NCBI GenBank assembly: GCA_025964065.1
Contig: JAOPZO010000390.1
Location: 1-16,990, forward strand
Direction of reading: 5' to 3'
DNA length: 16,990 bases
Origin: Solirubrobacterales bacterium
GTDB lineage: Bacteria; Actinomycetota; Thermoleophilia; Solirubrobacterales; Solirubrobacteraceae
Made by a program: the position numbers and the translations under genes. Positions 1-6,707 of the stretch are shown here, one piece after another (position 1 is the stretch's first letter; each line of letters opens with the position of its first letter). The notes under the pieces are model-generated. The model saw only the letters and a program-made list of their open reading frames with translations, did no database searches and had not been told where the DNA came from.

Positions 1-616
1 GGCTCAGCAGCGTGCCGATCGTCGTGATGTGGCTCTGCAGCGCCGCCGAGGCCACCGGCTTGGCCCCGTAGAGGACGACACCGCCGTCACGCCGCTCGAC
101 GACCCGCAGGCGGCCCGGGTTCTGCGAGGGCGGCAGCGAGCGGTCCGACTGCGCCTCGGTGACCAGGTCGGCGCTCGTGAGGTTGTTGCGGGTGGCGTGC
201 TTGATGAATTTCTGGATCTTCTCCGTCGCGCCCGGCTCGCGCTCCTCGATCCGGTCCTCCTCGGCCAGGAAACCGAGCGTGAAGGTCGGGCCGTAGTCGG
301 GCGCGCGGCCGAAGATCCCCAGCGTACGGTCGGTCGTGAAGTCGACCAGGTCACGCCGCTTGGCCAGGTCGGCGGAGCTGCGCGGCACCAGCCAGCCCGC
401 GCTCACCCGCCCGCCGGCCTCGGGATCGACGAATGTCGTGATGTCCTGTGTGGCCGGATCGAGCTGCGCGTCGAAGAGCTCGGCCCACGCGTCGATGGCC
501 GGCTTGAACGCCGGGTGCTCGGTGACGTCCTCGACGACCTCGCCGCCCAGGATGACCCGGCGACCGTCGCGCAGGCTTGCCTTGTAGTCCTCGCCCGACT
601 TCAGAAACTGTTCCAC
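1..616 (-). CDS. HpaB/PvcC-family flavin monooxygenase, N-terminal part (runs off the window)
   Basis: The first 205 residues read as a 4-hydroxyphenylacetate 3-monooxygenase (HpaB)-type protein. The family is the reduced-flavin-dependent oxygenase component that hydroxylates phenolic or related rings, using flavin from a separate reductase. The opening 'SGEDYKASLRDGRRVILGG' followed by 'VVEDVTEHPAFKPAID' matches the conserved N-terminal domain of the family (typically about 480-520 aa). The C-terminal flavin and substrate half lies outside the window. I chose the GTG at 616-614, which has a GGGGAG ribosome binding site five bases upstream; no ATG fits. It is the last gene of a minus-strand unit with the RidA and cyclase-family genes (93 bp after the RidA stop). 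No reductase partner is visible. The substrate cannot be assigned from half a protein; the family call is firm. Confidence 0.85.
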   Translation of the reverse strand, partial: MEQFLKSGEDYKASLRDGRRVILGGEVVEDVTEHPAFKPAIDAWAELFDAQLDPATQDITTFVDPEAGGRVSAGWLVPRSSADLAKRRDLVDFTTDRTLGIFGRAPDYGPTFTLGFLAEEDRIEEREPGATEKIQKFIKHATRNNLTSADLVTEAQSDRSLPPSQNPGRLRVVERRDGGVVLYGAKPVASAALQSHITTIGTLLS

Positions 617-709
617 TGCACTCCCCAATCCTTGTGATCTTCGTGATCCGCCTTGGCGGCGATGCGATCGCGCACGGCCCGGATGGGCCGGCGCGGGGTG
701 CCACGTCGT

Positions 710-1126
710 CTAGCGGTCGATGACCGCGATCGCCTCGACCTCGATGAGGAGGTCCGGGTAGGCGAGGCCGGAGACCCGGACGGCAGTGCCGGAGGGGCCG
801 GGCGTCGGCAGGAACTGCATGCGGACCCGGGTCATCTTCTCCCAGTAGTCCTTGAGCTCGTCCGGCTCGCCGTCGAACACGTAGTACGTGTTGAGCTTGA
901 CGATGTCGGTCCACTCGGCGCCCGCATCGCGGAGCACCCGTCCGATGTTCTCGAACGTGTTCTTGGTCTGGAGCTCGATGTCGCCGACGCCGACGGCGTT
1001 GCCGTCGGAGTCCGCCGACACCTGGCCGCCGACGAAGACCATGTTGTCGACCTTCCACCCCTGGGAGAAGCTCACCGGCATGCTCCAGTCCCACTGGTGA
1101 TCTTCAGGCATGATGCGCTGCTTCAC
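710..1126 (-). CDS. RidA/YjgF/YER057c/UK114-family protein
   Basis: A 138-aa RidA-family protein. Archetypal RidA hydrolyses reactive enamine/imine intermediates released by PLP or oxidative enzymes; several pathway-dedicated members (such as RutC of pyrimidine breakdown) act on specific intermediates. Visible family signatures are 'MVFVGGQVSADSDGN' near residues 29-43, 'TKNTFENIGRVLRDAGAEW' at 54-72, 'DIVKLNTYYV' at 74-83 and the C-terminal 'IEVEAIAVI'. The canonical catalytic Arg of the 'P-A-R-T' stretch appears to be replaced: the sequence there is 'GPSGTAVRVSGL', with Arg only at residue 117. That suggests one of the non-archetypal Rid subfamilies. The GTG start at 1126 has a GGAGGA site four bases upstream. 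It lies 44 bp after the cyclase-family gene and probably shares its transcript. Confidence 0.9.
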   Translation of the reverse strand: MKQRIMPEDHQWDWSMPVSFSQGWKVDNMVFVGGQVSADSDGNAVGVGDIELQTKNTFENIGRVLRDAGAEWTDIVKLNTYYVFDGEPDELKDYWEKMTRVRMQFLPTPGPSGTAVRVSGLAYPDLLIEVEAIAVIDR

Positions 1127-1170
1127 GTTGTCCTCCGAGTCGTTGATGATGGTGAGGTGCACGGCGTCAG

Positions 1171-1920
1171 TCAGACGCCGAGAAGGGCGACCGCGCGGAT
1201 CGGCGAACCCGTGCCGCCGCGGAGGTTCAGCGGCAGCCCGAGGAAGGTGAACCGCTGGTTGGAGACCTTGCTGAGATTCGTCAGGCTCTCGGTGTTGACG
1301 ATCTGGAACTCCTTGCACACGACGTGCGCCATGAAGTCCTCGTCGTCGGCGGCGTCGATCGAGACCGCATCGATGCCGATGTTCACGACGCCGCGCTCGG
1401 CCAGCCACCGGGCGCCGGCCTCGCTGAGGGCCGAGTACTCGGTGAGGTAGCTCTGCGAGGGCCAGAGCCGCTCGTGCGTGCCGGTGTGCAGCAGCACGAT
1501 GTCGCCCTTGCGGATCTCCTGACCGCTGCGCTCCACCGCCCGCTCCAGGACGTCGGGCTCGAGGCGATCCGGGAAGCGCGTGTCGGAGACGTCGATGCAG
1601 ACGGCCCCGCCGTAGTAGTACTCCAGCGGCGACTCGGTCAGGGTCGGTCCGTCAGGGTCGTACTCGTAGATCGCGTCGGTGTGCGTCCCCGTGTGCTCGC
1701 TGATGAGCAGGTTCCGCGCGGTGAAGGGCAGGCTGACACCCAGCCGGGTGAGCGCCTCCTCATGCGTGTGGTTGACCATGATGAACGGCGCCTGGTGCAG
1801 GCCGAACATCGGCATGCCCTGGTAGATCTCGGCCGTCAGGTCGATCAGCTGCAGACTGCGGTTCAGAAGCTCTGGACCGAGACGGGGACCCGCCCCGTCG
1901 GCCTTGGGACCTGCACTCAT
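1171..1920 (-). CDS. Cyclase-family (kynurenine formamidase/isatin hydrolase-like) metal-dependent hydrolase
   Basis: This 249-aa protein belongs to the cyclase family (PF04199), whose characterised members hydrolyse amides or lactams such as N-formylkynurenine and isatin using bound metal. The metal motif HxGTHxD is at H76-G78-T79-H80-D82. H199 and E211 ('IVNTESLTNL') and the C-terminal 'LNLRGGTGSPIRAVAL' are also family hallmarks. Ten residues after H76, where family members usually have His (H-x-G-T-H-x-D-x-x-x-H), this protein has E86 ('HTDAIYEY'). That is a change at a position reported as catalytic in KynB, so the reaction may differ. I chose the ATG at 1920, with GGAGGGG eight bases upstream; a GTG nine bases earlier would leave no spacing. 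It is the first gene of the minus-strand unit, followed by the RidA and flavin monooxygenase genes. Confidence 0.88.
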   Translation of the reverse strand: MSAGPKADGAGPRLGPELLNRSLQLIDLTAEIYQGMPMFGLHQAPFIMVNHTHEEALTRLGVSLPFTARNLLISEHTGTHTDAIYEYDPDGPTLTESPLEYYYGGAVCIDVSDTRFPDRLEPDVLERAVERSGQEIRKGDIVLLHTGTHERLWPSQSYLTEYSALSEAGARWLAERGVVNIGIDAVSIDAADDEDFMAHVVCKEFQIVNTESLTNLSKVSNQRFTFLGLPLNLRGGTGSPIRAVALLGV

Positions 1921-2116
1921 ACGCAACACCCCTCCTGTGCTCGGTGACTGATGAGGGCTTCTAACAGCGGTGCTCGGGCGCCGCCAAGGGGGCGGCGGCG
2001 ATTCCCGGCCTAGGGCGCTCCACGCGGCAGCATTCGGGAGGTCGGGCCACCCGCCCTAAGGAGGGATCGGCCCGCCGGCGTTGACGCCGGGACGCGGGCG
2101 CTGATAGCCAGCGCTG
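1921..2116. promoter_or_regulatory. Divergent intergenic region with several dyads
   Basis: This 196-bp spacer separates the cyclase-family gene (minus) from the acyl-CoA ligase gene (plus) and should hold both promoters. It contains four inverted repeats: CGCCGCC-AAGGG-GGCGGCG at 1979-1997, CCCT-AAGG-AGGG at 2053-2064, CCGGCG-TTGA-CGCCGG at 2075-2090, and GCGCTG-ATAGC-CAGCGC at 2098-2114. The last ends two bases before the ligase ATG. On the minus strand TTGGCG and TTAGAA are 17 bp apart, a weak promoter candidate. The 23-bp repeat found at other promoters in the window was not seen here. Which dyads bind a regulator cannot be told from sequence alone. Confidence 0.4.
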
Positions 2117-3805
2117 ATGAGCACGATCCCCACCGACCGGTCCGCGCCGCCGCGCATGGGCGACTACGACGACGACCGCGCGAGCTTCCGGCTCGACGTC
2201 CCTGAGCGCTTCAACCCCGTGCTGGACATCATCGAGCGCTGGGCGCAGGAGTCACCCGACGACCTCGCGTTGGTGTCGCTCGACGGCGCCGGCGACACCA
2301 TCGCCCGCCAGTCGGTCGCCGACCTCGCGCTGGAGTCCCGCCGCGCCGCCCGCGCTCTGCTCGCCCTCGGCGTCCGCAAGGGCGACCCGGTCTTCGTCAT
2401 GCTGCCCCGGATCCCCGCGTGGTACTCGGTGCTCCTCGGCGCGATCCGCATCGGCGCCGTACCGATGCCCGCCCCGAACCTGCTGACCTCGCGCGACATC
2501 GCCTACCGGCTGGAGCGCGGCGAGGCGGTCGTTGCGGTCACCGACGCCGCGGGCGCGGGCAAGGTCGACGCCATAGGCGCTCTGCCGCCCGCGATGGCGC
2601 ACCAGATCTGCTGGACCGACGGAGCCGCCGCGCCCGAGGGCTGGCACAGCCTCGAGGGCATCATGGAAGAGGCGGGCGACGGCGAGACGCCGAGCGACCC
2701 GACCTCCCGCGACGACGCCATGCTTCTGTACTTCACGAGCGGCACGGTGTCGTACCCCAAGATGGTGCTGCACCCCACCTCCTACGGGCTTGGCCACGTG
2801 GGCACCGCGCGCTTCTGGCACGACCTCCGGCCCGGCGATCTGCACTGGACCGTCACCGACACGGGCTGGGCCAAGGCGGCCTGGGGCGGGCTCTTCGGCC
2901 AGTGGCACGAGCGCGCGAGCGTCGTGCAGGTCAACCTCGGCAAACCCGACGCCGACGCGATCCTCGCGCTGCTCTCGCGCCACCGGATCACCTCGTTCTG
3001 CGCACCGCCGACGCTGTACCGCCTGCTCGTCCAGACCGACCTGAAGGCCCACGACCTCAGCGCGCTGCGCCACTGCACCAGCGCCGGCGAACCACTGAAC
3101 GCAGAGGTTTTGCGCGTGTGGGCCGAGGGCGTCGACGGGCTGACGGTGTTCGACGGCTACGGCCAGACCGAGACCACCTGCCTGGTGGCCAACTACCGCG
3201 CTGTACCGGTGCGCCCCGGCTCGATGGGTAAGCCGGTGCCCGGCTGGGACGTCGACGTCCTCGACGCCGACGGCCGGCCCGCGGCCACCGACGAGGTCGG
3301 CGACATCGCCGTCCGCGCCGAGCCCCGGCCGGTCGGGCTGTTCCGGGGCTACCACCGCGATCCCGAGGCCACGGCCGCCCGCTTCCGCGACGGCTGGTAC
3401 TACACGGGCGACCGGGCGCGCCGCGACGTCGACGGCTACTTCTGGTTCGAGGGCCGCGACGACGACATCATCACGTCGTCGGCCTACCGGATCGGCCCCT
3501 TCGAGGTCGAGTCAGCCCTCATCGAGCACCCGGCCGTGGTGGAGGCGGGCGTCGTTGGCAAGCCGGACCCGCGCCGAACGGAGATCGTCTGCGCCTTCGT
3601 GATCCTCGCCGAGGGCCAGGAGCCCTCCGACGAGCTCACGGCCGAGCTGACCGATCACGCCAAGCAGCTCACCGCCCCGTACAAGTACCCGCGCGAGATC
3701 CACTACGTCCGCGAGCTCCCCAAGACCGTGAGCGGCAAGATCCGCCGCACGGAGCTGCGCGACTGGCTGAAGACGTCGATCCCCGAGGACGTCGTCCGCG
3801 ACTAG
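2117..3805 (+). CDS. AMP-forming acyl-CoA synthetase, medium-chain (ACSM)-like
   Basis: A 562-aa ANL-superfamily ligase that would activate a carboxylic acid with ATP to an acyl-adenylate and then to the CoA thioester. The ATP-binding loop is at residues 205-216 ('YFTSGTVSYPKM'), followed by 'FDGYGQTET', 'WYYTGDRARRDVDGYFWFEGRDDD' split over the hinge, and the C-terminal 'LPKTVSGKIRRTELR' with catalytic Lys541. The P-loop wording and overall layout resemble medium-chain/benzoate-type synthetases rather than acetyl-CoA synthetase. An in-frame TAG 12 bases upstream leaves ATG 2117 as the first start. No Shine-Dalgarno sequence precedes it, and the nearest (AAGGAGGG) is about 55 bases away, so translation may be leaderless. 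It is divergent from the flavin monooxygenase unit and may activate an acid made by those enzymes (inference). The acid itself is unknown. Confidence 0.9.
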   Translation: MSTIPTDRSAPPRMGDYDDDRASFRLDVPERFNPVLDIIERWAQESPDDLALVSLDGAGDTIARQSVADLALESRRAARALLALGVRKGDPVFVMLPRIPAWYSVLLGAIRIGAVPMPAPNLLTSRDIAYRLERGEAVVAVTDAAGAGKVDAIGALPPAMAHQICWTDGAAAPEGWHSLEGIMEEAGDGETPSDPTSRDDAMLLYFTSGTVSYPKMVLHPTSYGLGHVGTARFWHDLRPGDLHWTVTDTGWAKAAWGGLFGQWHERASVVQVNLGKPDADAILALLSRHRITSFCAPPTLYRLLVQTDLKAHDLSALRHCTSAGEPLNAEVLRVWAEGVDGLTVFDGYGQTETTCLVANYRAVPVRPGSMGKPVPGWDVDVLDADGRPAATDEVGDIAVRAEPRPVGLFRGYHRDPEATAARFRDGWYYTGDRARRDVDGYFWFEGRDDDIITSSAYRIGPFEVESALIEHPAVVEAGVVGKPDPRRTEIVCAFVILAEGQEPSDELTAELTDHAKQLTAPYKYPREIHYVRELPKTVSGKIRRTELRDWLKTSIPEDVVRD

Positions 3806-3822
3806 CGGGGACGGCACCGCCC

Positions 3823-3857
3823 GTCCCGGGTCGCAGCGGCGCGCTGCGACCCGGGAC
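3823..3857. terminator. Bidirectional hairpin terminator, 15-bp stem
   Basis: A perfect 15-bp inverted repeat, GTCCCGGGTCGCAGC with its complement, around the 5-base loop GGCGC. It lies between two convergent genes, 18 bases after the acyl-CoA ligase stop and 7 bases before the ald stop on the other strand. Position and stem strength support a shared terminator; there is no clear T-run on either side, as is common in GC-rich genomes. Confidence 0.8.
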
Positions 3858-3863
3858 TGGGAC

Positions 3864-4997
3864 TCACGCTCGCGCGGGGGTGCGAGCCAGCGCCTCGGCG
3901 GGCGCGGTGGCCTCGAGGTCCTGATCGCGGGCGACAGGCGCGTAGGTGACCTGGCCGGCCGCCACGTTGAGGCCGCGCATGAGGCCCGGGTCGCGGGCCA
4001 GCGCGGCGTGTACGCCCTCGTCGGCGAGCCGCAGCACGTAGGGCATGGTCGCGTTGGTGAGGGCGTACGTCGAGGTGATCGGCACCGCACCCGGCATGTT
4101 GGCCACGCAGTAGTGCGTGATCCCGTCGACCTCGTAGGTCGGGGCCGAGTGGGTCGTGGGCCGCGAGGTCTCGAAGCAGCCGCCCTGATCGATGGCCACG
4201 TCCACGAGCACCGCGTTGGGCCGCATGAGGCCGAGCTGCTCGCGGTTGATCAGGCGCGGAGCGCGGGCACCCTGCACGAGGACCGCGCCGATGACCAGGT
4301 CGACCTGCGGCAGCAGCTGCTCGATCCCGAGCGTGCTGGAGTACACCGTCGACGCCTGGCCGTCGAGCAGGACCTCGACCTCGCGCAGCCGGTCGATGTC
4401 GCGATCGAGTACGTAGACTTCGGCGCCCATCCCGATGGCCACGATGGCCGCGTTGAGGCCGACCACACCGCCGCCGATGACCATCACACGCCCGGCTGCG
4501 ACGCCCGGAACGCCGCCGAGCAGGGTTCCGCGGCCGCCCAGCGGCTTCTCGAGCATGAAGGCGCCCGACTGCGTGGCGAGCTTTCCGGCGACCTCGCTCA
4601 TCGGCGCCAGCAGCGGCAGGCGGCCTCGCGTGTCCTCCACCGTCTCGTACGCGATGCACGTGGCGCCCGAGCGCATGAGGCCCTGGGTCAGCTCCGGCGC
4701 CGGCGCCAGGTGCAGGTAGGTGAACAGGACGTGGCGCGGCTCCAGTCGGGCGACCTCCTCTGGCTGCGGCTCCTTGACCTTGACGATCATCTCGGCCTCG
4801 GCGAACACGGCGGCGGCGTCGGGCACGATCCGTGCGCCCTGTGCGGCGTAGTGGCCGTCGGCGATGGCCGAGCCCTCTCCGGCCCCCGCCTGCACGACGA
4901 CCTCGTGCCCGCGGTCGACGAGCTCGCGCACGCCGGCCGGCGTCATCGCCACGCGGTATTCGTCGGTCTTGATCTCTGCCGGTACGCCAATGAGCAC
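3864..4997 (-). CDS. ald: Alanine dehydrogenase (EC 1.4.1.1)
   Basis: A 377-aa NAD-dependent alanine dehydrogenase, which reversibly converts L-alanine to pyruvate, ammonia and NADH in the cytoplasm. With the GTG start the residue numbers coincide with the well-studied mycobacterial enzyme: R15, K75 and H96 of the substrate site, D198 at the end of the NAD-binding strand and D270 in 'LVDVAIDQGG'. The Rossmann glycine motif is at 175-180 (GGGVVG). The GTG at 4997-4995 has GGAGGA six bases upstream and gives the standard 'IGVPAEIKTDEYRVAMTP' N-terminus. An ATG 42 bases earlier lies inside the operator region and would add an atypical tail. It is divergent from an Lrp/AsnC regulator, as in the mycobacterial aldR-ald arrangement. 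The nearby omega-aminotransferase could feed it alanine (inference). Confidence 0.97.
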   Translation of the reverse strand: MLIGVPAEIKTDEYRVAMTPAGVRELVDRGHEVVVQAGAGEGSAIADGHYAAQGARIVPDAAAVFAEAEMIVKVKEPQPEEVARLEPRHVLFTYLHLAPAPELTQGLMRSGATCIAYETVEDTRGRLPLLAPMSEVAGKLATQSGAFMLEKPLGGRGTLLGGVPGVAAGRVMVIGGGVVGLNAAIVAIGMGAEVYVLDRDIDRLREVEVLLDGQASTVYSSTLGIEQLLPQVDLVIGAVLVQGARAPRLINREQLGLMRPNAVLVDVAIDQGGCFETSRPTTHSAPTYEVDGITHYCVANMPGAVPITSTYALTNATMPYVLRLADEGVHAALARDPGLMRGLNVAAGQVTYAPVARDQDLEATAPAEALARTPARA

Positions 4998-5012
4998 GTT
5001 CGCTCCTCCAGG

Positions 5013-5038
5013 TGATTGATCGGGCTTGCGATCATTCA
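5013..5038. promoter_or_regulatory. 10-bp dyad, candidate Lrp/AsnC operator of the ald/lrp pair
   Basis: TGATTGATCG, spacer GGCTTG, then CGATCATTCA: the arms match at 9 of 10 positions when one is reverse-complemented. It lies 15 bp upstream of the ald start, in the 80-bp spacer between ald and the divergent Lrp-type regulator. Binding by that regulator is inferred from position only. Confidence 0.5.
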
Positions 5039-5065
5039 TGGTCTTGTTCTAAGTCCAAAGAACCA
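5037..5065. promoter_or_regulatory. Second dyad in the ald/lrp spacer, with a weak match to the 23-bp motif
   Basis: Two overlapping readings are possible. TTGTTCT and AGAACCA (5044-5065, 8-base spacer) form an inverted repeat with one mismatch. On the minus strand, TTTGGAC-N9-GACCATG (5037-5059) is a degenerate version of the (A/T)AAGGAC-N9-GTCCTTT repeat seen at 5549, 7565 and 15503. The site lies 13 bases upstream of the Lrp-type start, so it could affect that gene or ald. Confidence 0.3.
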
Positions 5066-5077
5066 TTGGGGAGTCTT

Positions 5078-5551
5078 GTGAAAACGATCGCGCTCGACGA
5101 CACCGACTACCGGATCCTCGACGAACTCGTCCGAAACGGAAGAGCGTCGTACGCCAGCATCGGCCAGGAGGTCGGGCTCAGCCCGCACGGCGCCGCCGAC
5201 CGGGTGCGGCGCCTGTGCAAGGCGGGCGTCATCACCGGGTTCACCGCGGCGATCGATCTCAAGACGGTCGGACGGGCGCTGGACGCCATCATCGACGTGC
5301 GGCTGGAGCCGGCGACGACGCCGCGGGCCTTCGAGGAGCGCGTGGTCCGGCTGCGAGCGGTCCGCGAGATCGCGTTCGTCACGGGGCGGTTCGACTATCA
5401 GCTGCGCGTCGCGTGCCTCGATGCCGACGACCTCGACAACGTCGTCCGGGAGCTCCGCAGGTCCGCCGGGGCGGCGCTGACCGAGACCCGGATCGTCCTG
5501 CGCTCCAGCTCTCACCGACGTGCCGATCCCTCCAGCCGGAACGTCGACTAA
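5078..5551 (+). CDS. Lrp/AsnC-family transcriptional regulator
   Basis: A 157-aa feast/famine regulator. An N-terminal winged helix-turn-helix occupies roughly residues 7-60 ('LDDTDYRILDELVRNGR', then 'SIGQEVGLSPHGAADRVRRL'). A C-terminal RAM/AsnC ligand-binding domain with 'VTGRFDYQLRVACLDADDL' occupies about 65-145. Family members sense amino acids and act as dimers or octamers. The GTG start at 5078 has GGGGAG four bases upstream; an in-frame ATG at 5012 would put 22 atypical residues in front and overlap the ald operator region. Its divergence from ald suggests an AldR-like, alanine-responsive role (inference). The last codons overlap the 23-bp repeat that precedes the phosphotriesterase-family gene. 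Confidence 0.92.
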   Translation: MKTIALDDTDYRILDELVRNGRASYASIGQEVGLSPHGAADRVRRLCKAGVITGFTAAIDLKTVGRALDAIIDVRLEPATTPRAFEERVVRLRAVREIAFVTGRFDYQLRVACLDADDLDNVVRELRRSAGAALTETRIVLRSSSHRRADPSSRNVD

Positions 5552-5571
5552 GGTTCCCGCCCAGGTCCTTT
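5549..5571. promoter_or_regulatory. 23-bp inverted repeat (site A) before the phosphotriesterase-family gene
   Basis: TAAGGTT, 9-base spacer, GTCCTTT. It has the same 7-9-7 geometry as the sites at 7565 and 15503, with a perfect right half and five of seven bases in the left half. It overlaps the stop codon of the Lrp-type gene and ends 45 bases before the downstream ATG. No good -35 precedes it (the -10-like ACTAAG is poor), so its role as an operator is less certain than for the other two. Downstream in the leader, CCGGAA is repeated in tandem at 5589-5600. Confidence 0.5.
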
Positions 5572-5616
5572 ACGTCATCGTGGCGGGACCGGAACCGGAA
5601 CCGAGGAGCGTTCGCG

Positions 5617-6633
5617 ATGCCGATCCACACCGTGCTGGGGCCCATCGAGCCGTCGGAGCTCGGCCCCACCAACATGCACGAGCACCTGCTCATCGACGCG
5701 CGCGTCTGGCTCGACCCGCCGCGCGAAGAGCGGCCCGCCCACGAGAAGGTCACGATGGAGAACCTCGGGTTCGTCCGCTGGAACCTCTGCTCGCTGGCCG
5801 ACAACCTGCTCATCGACGATCCTGAGCTGGCGATCCGCGAGATCGAGCCGGTCAAGGCCGCCGGTGGCTCGGCCATCGTCGACCTGACCGTCATCGGGCT
5901 CGGGCGCCGACCCAGGGACCTGGTCGAGATCTCCCGGCGCTCGGGGCTGCACGTCATGACGGGCTGCGGCTTCTATCTGCACGACTCGCACCCTGACTGG
6001 GTCGAGACTGCGTCGGTCGACGAGCTGGCCGACCTGCTCGAGCGCGAGCTCGCCGAGGGCATCGACGACACCGGCGTGCGGCCCGCCCTGATCGGCGAGA
6101 TCGGCACGAGCGACCCGATCACCGACCGCGAGATGAAGGTCGTCACCGCCGCGGGCCGCGCGGGCGCGCGGACCGGCGCGGCCGTCAACGTCCACCTCGA
6201 TCCGCGTGGCCAGAACGCACTCACCGTCCTCGACGTCCTGGAGACCGAGGGCATGGCACCCGAGCGGGTCATCTTCAGCCACATGGATGAGCACCTCGAT
6301 CGCGAGTACCACCTCTCCGTGGCCCGCACGGGAGCGATCCTCGAGTACGACACGTTCGGCTCGGAGTTCTACTTCGGCGCCCTTTTCAAGGACCCGACCG
6401 ACATGGAGCGCATGCAGTACGTGCGCCTCCTGGTCGACGAGGGCTACGAGCGCCAGCTGGTGCTCAGCTCCGACGTGTGGGTCAAGGCCGCGATGCGCTC
6501 CTACGGCGGCATGGGCTACGACCATGTCCTCAAGCGCATCGTTCCGGCGCTGCGCCAGGACTACGACATCCCCCAGTCCGCCATCGACACGATGCTCATC
6601 GACACGCCGCGGCGGCTGCTCGACCGGCCATGA
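5617..6633 (+). CDS. Phosphotriesterase-family metal-dependent hydrolase
   Basis: A 338-aa amidohydrolase-superfamily protein of the phosphotriesterase/PHP/lactonase group, a TIM barrel with two metals. Metal ligands visible in order are H21 and H23 ('NMHEHLLID'), bridging E161 ('IGEIGTS'), H193 ('NVHLDP'), H222 ('FSHMDEH') and D286 ('LSSDVW'). The bridging residue is Glu instead of the carbamylated Lys of true organophosphate hydrolases, as in the phosphotriesterase-homology proteins. A lactone, ester or amide substrate is therefore more likely than a phosphotriester. ATG 5617 has GAGGAG eight bases upstream. It is followed by a GntR regulator gene on the same strand, with a small hairpin between them. 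The actual substrate is unknown; co-localisation with amine-catabolic genes hints at an amide or lactam (inference). Confidence 0.9.
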   Translation: MPIHTVLGPIEPSELGPTNMHEHLLIDARVWLDPPREERPAHEKVTMENLGFVRWNLCSLADNLLIDDPELAIREIEPVKAAGGSAIVDLTVIGLGRRPRDLVEISRRSGLHVMTGCGFYLHDSHPDWVETASVDELADLLERELAEGIDDTGVRPALIGEIGTSDPITDREMKVVTAAGRAGARTGAAVNVHLDPRGQNALTVLDVLETEGMAPERVIFSHMDEHLDREYHLSVARTGAILEYDTFGSEFYFGALFKDPTDMERMQYVRLLVDEGYERQLVLSSDVWVKAAMRSYGGMGYDHVLKRIVPALRQDYDIPQSAIDTMLIDTPRRLLDRP

Positions 6634-6645
6634 CCGGCGCCGCGG

Positions 6646-6665
6646 CGCAGGGCGGCCACCCTGCG
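6646..6665. terminator. Small hairpin after the phosphotriesterase-family gene
   Basis: CGCAGGG, loop CGGCCA, CCCTGCG: a perfect 7-bp stem starting 13 bases after the stop codon. There is no T-run, so terminator function is only suggested by position. Confidence 0.4.
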
Positions 6666-6707
6666 TATCGGCCAATGGGCCCGGCCTGGGTCCGGTAGCC
6701 TGAAGCC

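Noticed and set aside
2252..3355. Long minus-strand open frame opposite the acyl-CoA ligase
   Set aside because: Antisense shadow of a clear ANL ligase; low-complexity Arg/Gly/Ala/Val product with no family signature.
4008..5015. Long plus-strand open frame opposite ald
   Set aside because: Antisense shadow caused by high GC; ald has all active-site residues on the other strand.
6386..6394. AAGGAC half-sites inside genes (for example near 6388, 8799, 10690 and 16045)
   Set aside because: Mostly ordinary Lys-Asp codons (AAG GAC) without a partner arm at the right spacing.
6674..6696. Possible further copy of the 23-bp repeat before the GntR gene (AATGGGC-N9-GTCCGGT)
   Set aside because: Five of seven matches per arm in GC-rich DNA is not convincing; could be autoregulatory but not claimed.
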